Assembly: GCA_027257055.1 (NCBI GenBank)
Contig: JAPVLO010000153.1
Location: 310,001 to 374,000, forward strand
Direction of reading: 5' to 3'
DNA: 64,000 nt
DNA from: Cephalopachus bancanus
Taxonomy: Eukaryota; Chordata; Mammalia; Primates; Tarsiidae
The notes beneath the pieces were generated by a model that made no database searches, had not been told where the DNA came from, and worked only from the letters and a program-made list of their open reading frames with translations. Every line of letters starts with the position of its first letter. Positions within the stretch are counted from its first letter, which is position 1. The position numbers were made by a program, and so were the translations under genes. Of this stretch, positions 12,241-24,230 are shown piece after piece.

Positions 12241-12244
12241 AAAT

Positions 12245-12485
12245 TAAGACTTCACAGGGATCACTACATGCCAGTTACTATTATATACACTACAGATATT
12301 CTTTTAATTCTCATAACTATGGAATGAAATGGCTATTGTTATTCTCACTATTGTATAGATGAGGAAACAAAGGCACAGAAAACTAAAATAACTAGCTCTG
12401 GGTCAGTTGGTTACTAATTGTCACAGCCTTGATTCTAATCCAGCAGTCGCACTGCAGTGTCTGTATTCTTAACCACCACACTTGT
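12245..12485 (-). repeat. MIR SINE relic
   Basis: Reverse complement of the MIR core: TACATGCCAGTTACTATTAT, TTTTAATTCTCATAACTATGG, GTATAGATGAGGAAACAAAGGC and TTCTTAACCACCAC in the expected order. A TATA-rich palindromic patch (12528-12605) follows. Confidence 0.8.
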
Positions 12486-13217
12486 AGCTTTCAATGGTGT
12501 TGAAAGTGACCTTCAGGAGAAATATTATACATATGTGTATATATTTATATTTAAAATATTTTATAATAAATAAGCACACTTGATATATACATATGTATAT
12601 ATGAAACAAAATATCTTAAAATTACTCTTATTACTTGCTGTGAATTCTGATTTCAATTTATAAATAATGCTGCCTACAATCCCATAAATTGATTTATTAT
12701 GGGTCACAACTTTCAGTTTGAGAAACATTTCACATGAAGGTAATGCTACCTTCGGGACAGATGAAAATTAGTAGAAGTGTTGTTCTGCAATTATCTCAAA
12801 GCAAGGCAAGAAAGTTTTATTTATCTGGCATGGATTGTGAAATGATCAACAAAATTCTTAATAATTTCTTAATATTTTTTCTAAAACATATTTTGAGATT
12901 CTCTGAATTATTAACAAAACATGTCAAATATCATTTGAACTTTTTAAAATGACTGTATAGGGATCAGAGGTTATCCTGTTGAATTACGGTCTAATTACTT
13001 CTATACGTAGACTACGGGGAAAGACTGTCCTCTTGCCCCTACACTGAGTAGCTTCATTGCTTTTCTGGTGATATTCATGCTCTCACTGCAGTTTGGTATG
13101 ACTCACACATAATTCCTTCCCAGAAATGACATAATTTATTAAAAACAATAACAATTATTTATCTGTAGAGTTGCCATGACAACTGATGGAAGATACCAGG
13201 AAATTATTTTGATAATA

Positions 13218-13455
13218 CTGGATAGAAGCTGAGAGCACCAATTTTGGCTCTTGACTGCCAGGTTCTAACCCTACCTCCATCCTTTACAATCTGTGTAATC
13301 TTGGGCAAATTACTTAACCTCCTCAATTTCCTTATCTGTAAAATGAAGATAATAATCATATGTCATAAGGTTATTGTGAAGATTAAAGGAGCTAATATAT
13401 ATAAATCTCTTCAAGTAGTGCCTGGTATAAAGTAAGCATTATATAAATGTTCACT
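13218..13455 (+). repeat. MIR SINE relic
   Basis: Plus-orientation MIR: CTTGACTGCCAGGTTCTAACC, then CTTGGGCAAATTACTTAACCTC, TCTGTAAAATGAAGATAAT, TTGTGAAGATTAAAGGAG and GTGCCTGGTATAAAGTAAGC, all landmarks in order. A small open frame across it is fortuitous. Confidence 0.87.
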
Positions 13456-14479
13456 GTTATTATTTCCAGCTTTATAGTCAGTTGTGATTGTCAGCTTATG
13501 ATTTGTTAACTATTATTATCTAGGAAGAACAAAGGATGAACATTGCTAAATCTGAGATTCATCCAATAATTATTAGTTTATTAGTATTAGTTGAAATGTG
13601 TAATTACAAGTTCATTGGTACCAGATGAAACAATGTGTAGGTGGTGATACTAGGTCAGCTATTTCCCTTGCTGTTCAGATTGATTTTCTTTGATTATGTT
13701 CTAGACAGTCATAGCTATTGAAACCTGAGTTCTAGATAATTGGTGTATCTTATTACATATTGATATTAAGATTTTAAAAATTCAAACAGAGGCTTTCTCT
13801 GTATTTTCCTGATAAACAAAACAGAATGCAGCAAGTCTATGAAGATACTCATAAGGGGAGGAGACTCACGTAGACATCCTGGGGCTGGCTCTCAGAGGAT
13901 CTCTGGAACATTTAGAATGCTACCCGATGCTTTTCTCTGGTGACCTAGCCACTCTAGAATCATAGCAGAAGACTTATTGGTTTTTTGCCAATGTTCTTTT
14001 CAGGAAACTTATATTATACATGAAGAATGCCATATTGGAATTTTAGGAGTACACGTTCTCTCATTAGTAATTCACTCAACTCTTCTACCTCTTTGAGCCA
14101 AAGTCACCCTGAAAGGAATAGGCTGGGTGGTTGATTTGTTTTGTTTTTAAATTTTAATTTCTTTCTTTTTTTTCTTTCTTTTTTTTAAAGACATGCAGCC
14201 TACGTTTTTGTTGGGGGCTTCCTGGGTACTAGATTCTGTGCTGTGGGGTATTGAGTTTACTGAGTTTGGACAAGTGCCTGGCTCCCAGCAGGGCTACAAT
14301 AAATACTAATGTTGAGAGAAATAAACCCCATTCAATTTGCTGGAGTCTTCTCTCTTGCAACTGCTTTGAGGCCAAGCACCCTTCCCCAGAGTACTGTTGT
14401 CATTTCCAAGGTGCTCTTTTGTTTGAAGATCTTCAGGAATTCAGAAATTCCTTCACTTAGGAGCACCTTAAATTACCTT

Positions 14480-14786
14480 TCTTTTTCTTTTTTTTTTCCC
14501 CCCCGAATTGGAGTCTCACTCTGTTGCCCAGACTGGAGTGAGGTGGCTGCGCCCCGACCACCGCAGCCTAGACCTGCTGGGTTCAGGCCATCCTTCTGCC
14601 TCAGCCTTCCAAGTAGCTGGAACTACAGGCGGGTGCGCTACCACGCCCGGCTAGTTTTTGATTTACTGTAGAGAGGAGGTCTCGCCAAGATGCCAGGGCA
14701 GGTCTCGAATCCCCAGGCCTCAGGCAATCCACTAACCTCAGCCTCCCAAAGCGCTGGGATTACAGGCTGAGCCACCGAGTCCGGCT
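14480..14786 (-). mobile_element. Alu SINE, full length, older form
   Basis: Antisense Alu from GAATTGGAGTCTCACTCTG to CCACCGAGTCCGGCTAG. It has CTCGCCAAGATGCCAGG, so it retains the AACTTGGT segment in altered form. The long plus-strand open frame running through it is an artefact of antisense Alu sequence. Confidence 0.94.
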
Positions 14787-14947
14787 AGGCTGACTTTCAA
14801 TAAAGGTTATAACCTGCATGAATTCTGTCAGTCTACCAAAATATGGTAAAAGATATCTGTAAATGTTTATTATTATTGTCAAAAGTACTTGAACTATCCT
14901 ATAAATAATAAAATGTCAAAGAGCACATTTGAAAAAGATTGGTAGAC

Positions 14948-15235
14948 TTTTTTTTTTTTTGAGTTGGAGTCTCACGCTGTCGCCCAGACTGGAATGCAGT
15001 GGCTACTCCCAGCCACTGCAGCCTCGACCTGCTGGGCTCCGGCAATCCTTCTGCCTCAGCCTTCCAAGTAGCTGGAACTACAGGTGCGCGCTACCACGCC
15101 TGGCTAATTTTTTGATTTATTGTAGAGATGAGGTCTCACCAAGTTGCCCAGGCGGGTCTCGAACCCGCGGGCTCAGGCAATCCACTCACCTCAGCCTCCC
15201 AAAGCACGGGATTATAGGCTGAACCACTGAGCCCA
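14948..15235 (-). mobile_element. Alu SINE, full length, older form
   Basis: Antisense Alu from poly(T) and GAGTTGGAGTCTCACGCTG to CTGAACCACTGAGCCC. It retains CACCAAGTTGCCCAGG. It lies 160 bp from the preceding Alu in the same orientation, without shared flanks, so the two are independent insertions. Confidence 0.94.
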
Positions 15236-15239
15236 AATA

Positions 15240-16530
15240 ACTTTTTTAAACCTATGTAATTGCCAAGTGATTATGAAACTACACACACTCAGTTTCAAAA
15301 ATAATATAGGTTATTAACAAAAAAGGCTTCAAACCAGTGATGAAAACCAGCAAAAAAAATTAACAAAATATTTTCAATTGGACAGTACTGAATGTAAAGA
15401 ATTCACGTTCAAACTTGATCTCCTTCATGTTTCTCTGTGGAATTGAGGAAAGTACAGCTGTGAAGTCTTCCGCTTTGGCACTTATTGGCTTGGGGTTGAG
15501 AACAAGAGTTCACAAGTTCTCCCCTGAACTGTTTATTTCTTCCTTTTCTATTATTTTCAATTAAACTCTAGTAAACTTTTAAAAATAGATTCCTGATGCA
15601 TTAAAAAATTGTAGGGCTAATCCAAATAAAGGCATAGTCTGCATTCCCAGTTATTTTATGATGAATTTCAAATCAACTGAACTTTGTAATGTTTTGGAAA
15701 AGTATTTACAGTACTTACTTGTGGTCTGGCAGGCAAAGTTAACTGGACACAGCCTATACATACAGCGCATCTGTATAGCAGTGTCAGAAGACAGTTGCAC
15801 ATGTACAACTGTGGCATTTATCATTTAATTTGTCACCAAAACTTGGTTTTTGGTTTTTCATTTAGTTCTCATAGAACACTTTCTTCAAAAAATGTGTTGT
15901 ATTTACTTCCCTTAGTACTCGTGATTGAACATAGTTTATACTAGTTTTTGACACTTAATCATCTTGCTTCTCTTTCTTTTTTCCTTCATAACATTTACAT
16001 ATTGCATTGAGTTTACTTATGAATTTCAAATTATTTCATTCAATCATCTTGGACAGAGTGATCATATACTTCCTTGTCTAATTTTAAATTTTTTCTCTTC
16101 TCTCTGATTTCAGGCTCTTTACCCATCAGCTCTCTAAAAAGCAAAGTGAATGCTAATAAGCCATCTTAGATTGAAAGGTGGGGGCACTATTTCCTTCATG
16201 CTCTTTTCTCTGCCTAGAGAGAGAGTCCTGCCAAGGTAGACAGAGCAGCTCAAAGTTCCAGTGATGTAGCCTTCTGGAAGACAGAAACAACATAACCTCA
16301 AAGACACATATTTACTGCCTTGAAGACAAAAGAACGTAGGGAATATAATTGCTATGGTTTCATTATAAAAAGGTATTCTGCATAGCATAGTTTTGAGATG
16401 TCAAAGGCAATTACACTGAACAATTATGCAAAAAATAAGTAGCACTAAATTCAGTCAGATTGATTTTCTAGGGTAAAGGTAAAGATAATATAATTAAATA
16501 ATATAGAGTATAAAGCAAGAGGATGCAGAG
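15240..16530. other. AT-rich intronic stretch
   Basis: No repeat family, RNA or coding exon recognised. An 84-residue minus-strand open frame at 16134-16388 has no motif or homology I recognise and no supporting splice signals. Confidence 0.45.
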
Positions 16531-16539
16531 AATTGGATC

Positions 16540-17205
16540 GCTTACACATCTCTAGTAGAAATGTAAAGTGATATAGACACTGTGGAAAAGTTTGGTGGTT
16601 TCTCAAAAAGTTAAACACAAAGTTACCATATGACCTAGTAATTCAATTCTGTTCCTAGGTAGATGCCTAAGAGAAATAAGAAGATATAGTCACACAAAAA
16701 CATGTACAAAAATGTTCATAACAACATCATTTAAAATAGCTCAAAAGTAGAAATAACCCAAATGTCCATCAATTGATAAGTTGATAAACAATATGCGGTA
16801 TAATCATAAAATATTGTTCAGGTATACAAAGGAATAAAGTACTAATACATGCTACAACATGAACCTTGAAAATATTTTTTTTTTATGTGAAAGAAGCCAG
16901 ACACAAAGACCCCCTATTATAGTAGGGGGTAGTAGTCTATTTACATAAAATGTTCAGAATAGTCAAATTCATAGAGACAGAAGGTAAATTAGTCATTGCC
17001 AGGAATGAGGTGACTGGGAAACAAGGAATGGCTAATGGGAACATGGTTCCATAATACGGTCATGAAAACATTTGAGAGTTCAATAGTGGTGATGGTTGCA
17101 CAACATTGTGAATATAGTAAAAACTACTTTAAGATCATTAAAATGGTGAACTTTATGCCATGTGAGTTTTATCTCAATAAAAAACTAAAATATGTAAAGT
17201 AAAAA
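16540..17205 (+). mobile_element. L1M-type 3' end, plus strand
   Basis: Old L1 in sense orientation: GTTACCATATGACCTAGTAA, CATCAATTGATAAGTTGATA, TGAACCTTGAAAATATT, AGCCAGACACAAAGAC and TTATCTCAATAAAAAACTAA follow the order of the end of ORF2 and the 3' UTR of L1M families. It is full of stops and has no intact ORF. Confidence 0.87.
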
Positions 17206-17824
17206 ATTATAGTTAATGCTAACATTTACTAAATATAATTTTAGTTTTCTTCTTAGTCTGTATTGGACAATCAGGTTTTCAATTTAGAAACCATGGCTCA
17301 CTAATTTAGGCCTGTCACTGTTACAACAGCAGGGATCTATCACTGCACAAAAGACACTACTAAATTCCTTGGCCATATAAAAATATCCTAAATGAAATTT
17401 AGTTGAAGCCCTTGTGAATGGGTTTGTCAGTTTTTTGTTTGTTTGTTTTACAATGATACCATCTACATTTCTGAAAATTAGTATCTGGCAAAGGGTCTAC
17501 AGACAGAAATACCACATTGTATGTTGGATTCATCTGAGAAATTTTTAAAAATATCAATGCTTATGTTCCATCTTTTGAGATTCTATTTTGGTTGGTAATT
17601 AATGAAATCATTAATTTAATTATCTGGGCATTGTACTTTTATTGTATTTATTTTACTTATTAAAACATTTTTCATGTTTATTAATCATTATCCTTTTTCA
17701 TTGTCTGAATTTTCTTTCATGTCCACTGCCAACTTTTCCTTTTTATAGTTGTATTTTATTTTAAATTGACAATAATTGTATAAATCTATAGGGTACAATG
17801 TAATGCTTTAATACCTGTGGAATA

Positions 17825-18113
17825 GCCGGGCTTGGTGGCTCAGCCTGTAATCCCGTGCCTTGGGAAGCTGAGGTGAGTGGATTGCCTGAGCCCGCAGGTT
17901 CGAGACCCGCCTGGGCAACTTGGTGAGACCTCATCTCTACAGTAAATCAAAAAATTAGCCGAACGTGGTAGTACGTGCCTGTAGTTCCAGCTACTTGGAA
18001 GGCTGAGGCGGAAGGCTCGCTGGAGCCCAGCAGGTTGAGGCTGCGGTGGCCGGGAGCAGCCACTGCACTCCAGTCTGGGCGACAGAGTGAGACTCCACCT
18101 CAAAAAAAAAAAA
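17825..18113 (+). mobile_element. Alu SINE inserted in L1, older form
   Basis: Full-length Alu from GCCGGGCTTGGTGGCTCAGCC to a short A tail, retaining GGGCAACTTGGTGAGACC. A perfect 15-bp target-site duplication, AATACCTGTGGAATA, flanks it (17810-17824 and 18112-18126, sharing the end of the tail). It interrupts the L1 3' UTR. Confidence 0.96.
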
Positions 18114-19064
18114 TACCTGTGGAATAATCAAATCAGGCTGAAAAGCATATCCATCACCTCAGATGTTATCATTTCTTGATGGTGAGAACACTTTACATCC
18201 TTTCTTTTAGTTATTTTGATATATGCAATATATTATTAACTACATACTAACTATAGTTTTTAACTATAGTCACTGTGCTGTGCAAAAGAATGCCAGAACG
18301 TATTCCTCCTATCTAACTGTAGCTTTGTATTCATTGACCAATGTCTCATTTTTCCTGCCCATTTTCCCCTTTCCCAGTCTCTGGTAACTACCATCCTTCT
18401 CCCTACTTCTATGAGTTTAACATTTTTAGATTTCAGATACAGCATTAGTGAGATCACTTTCATATGGAATTTATCTCTTTGTGCCTATCTTATTTCACTT
18501 AATATAATGTCCTCAGGTAAATCCATTCTGTAGCCAATGACAGAATTTCCTGTTTTTAAGGCTGCATATTATCACATTTTGTATATATATCACATTTTCT
18601 TTGTTCATTCATTTGTTCATGGACACTTAGGTTGTTTCCATATCTTGGCTATTTTGAATAAACCCTGCAATGAACACAGGAGTGCAGACATCTCCTCTGC
18701 ATACAGATTTCAATTCCTTTAGGTATATACCCAGTAGTAGAATTGCTGAATCATATGGTAATCTTATTTTTAGTTTTTTGAAAAACCACCACGAAGTTTT
18801 CCAAAATGGCTACATTGAACTTACAATACCACTAACAGTGTATAAGTGTTCCTTTTTCTTCACAGCCTCATCAACATTTGTTGTCTTTCATCTTTTTTCT
18901 AATAATCTTACAGGTATAAGGTGCTATCCCATTATGGTTTTAATCTGCATTTCTCTGATGATTAAAATGTTGAGCATTTTTTCCATGTATCTTTTAGCCA
19001 TTTGTATGACTTCTTTTGAGAAATATCTATTCAAGTTATTTTGCCCCCCCCTTTTTAACTGTGT

Positions 19065-19110
19065 AGGTTGTGTTTTATTTTATTTTTTTACTTTAAAGAT
19101 GTGGAGTACA
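19065..19110 (-). mobile_element. Very short L1 3'-end insertion inside older L1
   Basis: GTTTTATTTTATTTTTTTAC then TTTAAAGATGTGGAGTACAATTCAG interrupts the expected L1 text between TTTTTAACTGTGTAGGTTGT and CCTTTTTTAATAGGGTTAT. The inserted words match the extreme 3' end of the younger L1 seen at 5685 and 27820, so this looks like an insertion truncated to about 25 bases plus tail. The duplication, about TGTTGT, is short and uncertain. Confidence 0.45.
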
Positions 19111-19974
19111 ATTCAGTGTTGTCCTTTTTTAATAGGGTTATTTTTTTTCTAGTTATTGAGTAGTTTGAGTTCATTGTACATTTTAGATATTAGCTTTTTG
19201 TCTAATATATGATTTGCAAGCATTGTCCCTCAATATGTAGGCTGCTCTTTACGCTATTAGTTGCCTCATTAGCTGTGAAAAAAAATTTAGTTTGAAAATC
19301 CTATTTGTCTATTTTTGCTTTCATTGCCTGTGCTTTTAAGATAATATCCACGACACCTCTGCCCAGACTAATGTCATAGAGCTTTCTCCTGTTTTCTTCT
19401 AGTAATTTTATTGTTCAGGTCTTATGTTTAAGGCTTTACTACATTTTGATTCTTGTGTTAGGGGAGAGAGAAGGGACTTACTTTCATTCTTATGCATATA
19501 GATAGCCAATTTTCCCAGCACCACTTATTGAAGAGAGTGTCCTTTTCCCATTGGGTGCTCTTGGTACTTTTGTTGAAAATCAATTAACCATAGATGTGTG
19601 GGTTTATTTCTAGGTTCTTTATCCTATTCCATTTGCTGATGTGTCTATTTTTATGTCAGTACCATGCTGTCTTGATTACTATAGCTTTGTAATATATTTT
19701 GAAACCCAGGAGCGTGATGTTTTCAGCTTTATTATTTTTCATCAAAATTGCTTTGATTATTCAGGGTCTTTTGTGGTTCCATATGAATTTTAGGATTGTT
19801 TTTCCTAGTTCTATGAAGAATGACATTGAATTTTGATAGGATTGCATTGAATCCATAGATTGCTTTGGGTGGTATGAACACTTTAACAATATTAATTCTT
19901 CTATTCTATGGATACAGAATATCTTTCTATTCATTTATGTCATCTTCAATTTGTTTCACCAATGTTTTATAGTT

Positions 19975-20269
19975 GTTTTTTTTTGAGTTGGAGTCTCACT
20001 CTGTCGCCCAGACTGGAGTGCAGTGGCCACTTCCGGCCACCGCAGCCTCAACCTGCTGGGCTCCGGCGATCCTTCTGCCTCCGCCTTCTGAGTAGCAGGA
20101 ATTACAGGCATGCGCTACCATGACCGGCTGATTTTTTTTTTTTTTTTTGATTTATTGTAGAGATGAGGTCTCGCTGCCCAGGCGGGTCTCGAACCCGTGG
20201 GCTCAGGCAATCCACTCACCTCAGCCTCCCAAAGGCGCGGGATTACAGGCTGAGCCACCGAGCCCGGCT
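19975..20269 (-). mobile_element. Alu SINE inserted in L1, young form
   Basis: Antisense Alu with GGTCTCGCTGCCCAGG, the young-form deletion. The mid-element linker has expanded to a long T run (20133-20148). Target-site duplication TGTTTTATAGTT flanks it at 19963-19974 and 20270-20281. It interrupts L1 ORF2. Confidence 0.96.
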
Positions 20270-20330
20270 TGTTTTATAGTTTTTAGTAAACAAATCTTTC
20301 AATTCCTTGGTTAAATTTACTTCTAAGTAT

Positions 20331-20622
20331 TTTTTTTTTTTTTTTTTTGAGTTGGAGTCTCACTCTGTTGCCCAGACTGGAGTGCAGTGACCGCTCCCGG
20401 CCACCGCAGCCTCAACCTGCTGAGCTCTGGTGATCCTTCCGCCTCAGCCTTCCAAATAGCCGGAATTACAGGCATGCGCTACCATGTCTGGCTGATATTT
20501 TGATTTATTGTAGAGATGAGGTCTCACTGCCCAGGCGGGTCTCGAACCCGCAGGCTCAGGCAATTCACTCACCTCAGCCTCCCAAAGGCGCGGGGTTACA
20601 GACTGAGCCACTGAGCCCGGCT
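20331..20622 (-). mobile_element. Alu SINE inserted in L1, young form
   Basis: Antisense Alu with GGTCTCACTGCCCAGG (young form). It lies only 61 bp from the preceding Alu and in the same orientation. The flanking duplication CTAAGTAT plus T run supports an independent insertion rather than a tandem duplication. Confidence 0.95.
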
Positions 20623-20739
20623 AAGTATTTTTTTTATGCTTTTATAAATGGGATTGTTTTCTTAACTTCTTTTTCAGACAGTTTGTTGTTAGTTGGGCAC
20701 TGGATTTTTAAAAGATCCTCTGTGATTTAAATACATAGC

Positions 20740-21460
20740 ATTTGATGGTTAATTTGAGAACCACTGATTTATATCATCTTTTCCCTTCTGTGCTCAGAAG
20801 GCATCCTGCTGGCTACCACTGGAGCCTTGTGTCTGGTTCTCACATATCAAGTTTTTAGCCAGAAATGGTAGGAAAGAGTAAATGTGGGGGCACTCTGATC
20901 CAAGCCTGAAAGTATGGCAATGCTTTGCCAACACCAAGTCTCTGTCAGTGAACAGGAACCTAGTGAAGTCTAAGGGGAGCCTTCTATTGCCAGAAGAAAC
21001 CAACAGACAAATGAGACCTTATTTTCCCCATCTTATAATTTTGTTGATGCCATTTAATTCTGATTGATGATGATACACTCTTTTATGTATTTTCATTTCT
21101 AAGATTTGAAGTTTCAAATGCAACAAAACAGGATCTTTTGTGATGGCTCATAAAAGCTTTGTAGTTTTAGGATTTAGAGCTACAGTCAACATTCGTTCAT
21201 TCATTTGTTCATTTACTCAACAATCATTGAATACCTGTTTATGTGCTTAACAACATTTCTTGATGAAACAGTATATTCAGTTCAAAGATCATAGCACACT
21301 GAAAAAAATACTTTATGTAAAGAGGCTGGGCCAATTCTCTGAGAAAGAGAATCATCTCAGTCATTGTTTCTTAGTAACTTTTGCTCTGTGTACATTCACT
21401 TGCTTGGTGGAATCCCTACCACTACAAATTTGAATTCCTAAGTCTATATTCAGATTTTAA
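20740..21460. other. Intronic stretch, mostly unique
   Basis: Only weak L2-like text near 21190-21300 (CATTCGTTCATTCATTTGTTC, CATTGAATACCTGTTTATG). No gene or RNA recognised. Confidence 0.4.
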
Positions 21461-21469
21461 AAATATTTC

Positions 21470-21640
21470 CTGTAAATGGTTCCCAACTTATGATGGTTCA
21501 ACTTAAGACTTTGACTTTATGACAAATTTATTAGAGTATTCAATGCATTTCAACTTATGGTATTTTTGGCTTATGATATTTTTTATTTATGAAAGGTTTA
21601 TTGGGATGTAACCCCATCATAAGTTGAGGAGCATCTATAC
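21470..21640. mobile_element. Tigger/pogo-type nonautonomous DNA transposon
   Basis: Short element with inverted ends: CCCAACTTATGATGGTTCAAC at the left and ATCATAAGTTGAGGAGCATC at the right are near complements. The internal CATTTCAACTTATGG and ATTGGGATGTAACCCCATC belong to the same palindromic family as I recall it. The exact subfamily is not assigned. Confidence 0.7.
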
Positions 21641-21892
21641 CTATACACCTCTATTTTAATAAAAAGAATGGCTAATACAACAAATACAGAGATTGATATG
21701 GTATACATTAACATGGACTCCAAAATGTAGAAACAGAGAACATTTTTCTATTAATATTTATAAATACGCATATTACTCAGAACATAGTCTCTCATTCTCT
21801 TATGTGTACATTTTAAATTTTAGTTTTTAGCTTTTGCATATATTAGTGCAGCAAGACAGATGTGTTATACTTCATTTTTCTCAACCAAATGT

Positions 21893-22085
21893 TCTCAACC
21901 AGGGGTGAGTTTCCCAGGAGACATTTGGCAATAACTGGAGACATTTTCAGTTGTCAAGACAAGGGGGTAAGGTTATATTGGCATCTAGTGGGAAGAGGCC
22001 AGGGAGGCTGTGAAACATATTACAAGGCATAGGACAGTCTCCACAACAAAGAATGATCTGGCCCAAAATATCAATAGTGCCTTAT
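21893..22085 (+). mobile_element. hAT-Charlie-type MER element
   Basis: CTCAACCAGGGGTGAGTTTCC, GACATTTGGCAATAACTGGAG, TGGCATCTAGTGGGAAGAGG and CCACAACAAAGAATGATCTG form a known short nonautonomous element; I do not name the MER number. A second copy lies in reverse at 25408-25610. Confidence 0.75.
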
Positions 22086-22781
22086 TCCAAACCATTAAAC
22101 TATAAAACAGTTCCTCAAAATTTAAATATATACCCAGAGTGAACTAAGGTAACATAAAAATCTAAAGCCCCAATCTCCCTTACTCCCTTGACTATTTAAA
22201 CTTTTTGTGTTCAACAACGACAACAAAGTCTTGTATTTTAAGTCCTTTGCATTTTTTGAAATGATCACATCACATATTTTATGTTTCAATTAATCACCAA
22301 GCAATTATGCAGCATTTGTGTGAAAGGTACTCTTTGGTAGAGTGAGAATTATAAAAATAACATGATATATGTGTTTGCCTTGAAGAGCTGTGATCCGGTA
22401 TATACATGTATATACACATACGCAGAAGTAAACACTAAAAGGCAGTTAGAGAGAATAACTGCCTTAGGGAATCAGAGAAAGTAGTGGTTAATAAGAACTG
22501 AGGGTAAGAGTGTCAGAGAGAAGGAGAAAGTTTTCAAAGAGGAGTAAGGATTGGGTCATCAACTCATCCCAATTTCCCTGAGGTGAAAACATACTGATGA
22601 AGGTCACCAGTCAAACATCACCAAAAACACATCTACACACAAACTTAGGTGTATTGCCCCCATACCAACTCTTTCAAAATCTGCTTTATAACAAAATCCT
22701 GGGTATCTATATGTACATTAAAAATGGAAAAATGTTGATGTGGATACTCGACTGCCAGCTAAGGCTCTTTCTAGTTGGACT

Positions 22782-22943
22782 AGTAGTTTTCAACTTTGGC
22801 AGCACATTATAATCACCCGGGGATTTTTAACAAAATACTTTGCACAAATGTAGTTTAATTAGATTGGGGTGATGCCTGGGCATTGGTATTTTTCAAAATG
22901 CCCAAGGTGGTTCTAATGTGCAAACAAGGTTGAGGACCACTGA
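22782..22943. mobile_element. hAT-Charlie-type MER element with inverted ends
   Basis: GTTTTCAACTTTGGCAGCAC at the left and GTGCAAACAAGGTTGAGGAC at the right are inverted-repeat ends, with CATTATAATCACCCGGGGA and TGGGGTGATGCCTGGGCATT between. Non-autonomous and non-coding. Confidence 0.65.
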
Positions 22944-23604
22944 ATTAGAACAAAGAGCTTCTATGTTAGATTAGAACAATGAATTCCTTAAGCAAAAATA
23001 TTAAAAGGCCCATCAAATACTGAGTCCTGTGAAAAACAAACCAAATAAGGATGAACAAGGTGAAGCAGCATGCATTGAATTCTCAGGGGGAACTGGATCA
23101 ATCCCCTATAAAAAAGGATGTTGAGTGTGCCTATGTTAGCTCTCAGGGGATGACACTGTGGCAGACAGCACAAGCCCTTCCTGTGGGTGATCTTCCTAAG
23201 GCCTCCCAGAGAGATCTGGCCATAAATTCCACTTATGCGGAGCAGAAACATATGCTCACAGCTGTGTTTAGAGGGTTCTAAAGTTGCAGCTTCAAATATA
23301 TATGGTGGTCAGGAGTGTAGCTGCCTTAGTTGCGATATTCATGGAAGTTAGTAATTAGATTCTTTAATGTAGATCCTGAGAGTAGGACCAACTTTAGGTT
23401 CCAGGATGGCCCTGTGTCAGTGCAAACAGTAGAATAGCCATAGTTGCCTTTAAATGAAACATGTGACTTTTTAAAAGAGCATGTCATTAATACCAACCCT
23501 GGCACCACTCTTCTTTGGCAATTTCCTCAGTCCTCACAGTTATTGATTCATGTGCTTTCTGGAGCTTTTTGTTGGAGAGAACTAGGGTTTAGAGAGATAC
23601 AACT

Positions 23605-23738
23605 TTAATGTGTATAAGCATTACCTGGGTTCCTTGTTAAAATGCAGATTCAGTAGGTGAGGTCTAAAAGTTTTCACTTTTGACAAGTTCCCAGATGTTA
23701 CTGCTGATGCTCTGGGGACCGCATTCTGAGTAAGGTCT
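23605..23738 (+). mobile_element. MER5A-like hAT element
   Basis: AAGCATTACCTGGGTTCCTT, AAAATGCAGATTCAGTAGGT, AGTTCCCAGATGTTACTGCT and GGGGACCGCATTCTGAGTA match MER5A landmarks as I remember them. Confidence 0.7.
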
Positions 23739-24230
23739 GTGTTGTCCAATATGGTAGCTACTAGCCTTTCATGGCTATTGAGCACTTGAAATGTGGTCAA
23801 TGCTACTGAGAAATTAAGTTTTTAATTTTATTCAATCTAAATTAATTTAAATTTAGCTTTAAAAACAGAAGCAGCCGGGCTCGGTGGCTCAGCCTGTAAT
23901 CCCGCGCCTTTGGGAGGCTGAGGTGAGTGGATTGCCTGAGCCTGCAGGTTCGAGACCCGCCTGGGCAGTGAGACCTCATCTCTACAACAAATAAAAAAAT
24001 CAGCCGGGTATGGTAGCGCATGCCTGTAATTCCGGCTACTTGGAAGGCTGAGGCGGAAGGATCACCGGAGGCCAGCAGGCGAGGCTGTGGTGGCCGGGAG
24101 CGGCCACTGCACTCCAGTCTGGGCGACAGAGTGAGACTCCAACTCAAAACAAACAAACAAACAAACAACAAAAAAAAAACAGAAGCAGTGCAAAGTATTT
24201 TTCCTTAAATATAACTTTATGGTTTTAATA
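23739..24230 (+). mobile_element. hAT-type element split by an Alu
   Basis: TGTTGTCCAATATGGTAGCTA, CATGGCTATTGAGCACTTGA and ATGTGGTCAATGCTACTGAG are typical of a short hAT nonautonomous family. An Alu interrupts the AT-rich 3' half at 23874. Confidence 0.6.
23874..24174 (+). mobile_element. Alu SINE, full length, young form
   Basis: GCCGGGCTCGGTGGCTCAGCC through an (AAAC)n tail, with CTGGGCAGTGAGACC, the deletion of the younger subfamily, and the GC-rich right-arm GGCCGGGAGCGGCCACTGC. It still has many CpG sites. A 13-bp target-site duplication AAAAACAGAAGCA flanks it (23861-23873 and 24175-24187). Confidence 0.96.

Larger units (their letters stand above)
17745..20700 (-). mobile_element. 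L1M-type remnant, minus strand, split by three Alus
   Basis: A long antisense L1: 3' UTR at the left (GGTACAATGTAATGCTTTAA, CAGTCTCTGGTAACTACCAT) and the end of ORF2 at the right (TTTCCCAGCACCACTTATTGA, GTTTTATAGTTTTTAG). It is interrupted by Alus at 17825-18113, 19975-20269 and 20331-20622, and the L1 text resumes across each duplication. About 2.1 kb is L1 itself. ORF2 is broken many times. The 160-residue plus-strand open frame at 18670-19152 is antisense to it. Confidence 0.9.

Noticed and set aside
14309..14671. 120-residue plus-strand open frame with SWNYRRVRYHARL-like text
   Set aside because: Its second half is the common translation of antisense Alu; the same words recur at 14929, 17840, 23842 and 40248.
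18670..19152. 160-residue plus-strand open frame, the longest in the window
   Set aside because: It is antisense to the decayed L1 remnant (ORF2 end and 3' UTR) and has no protein features of its own.
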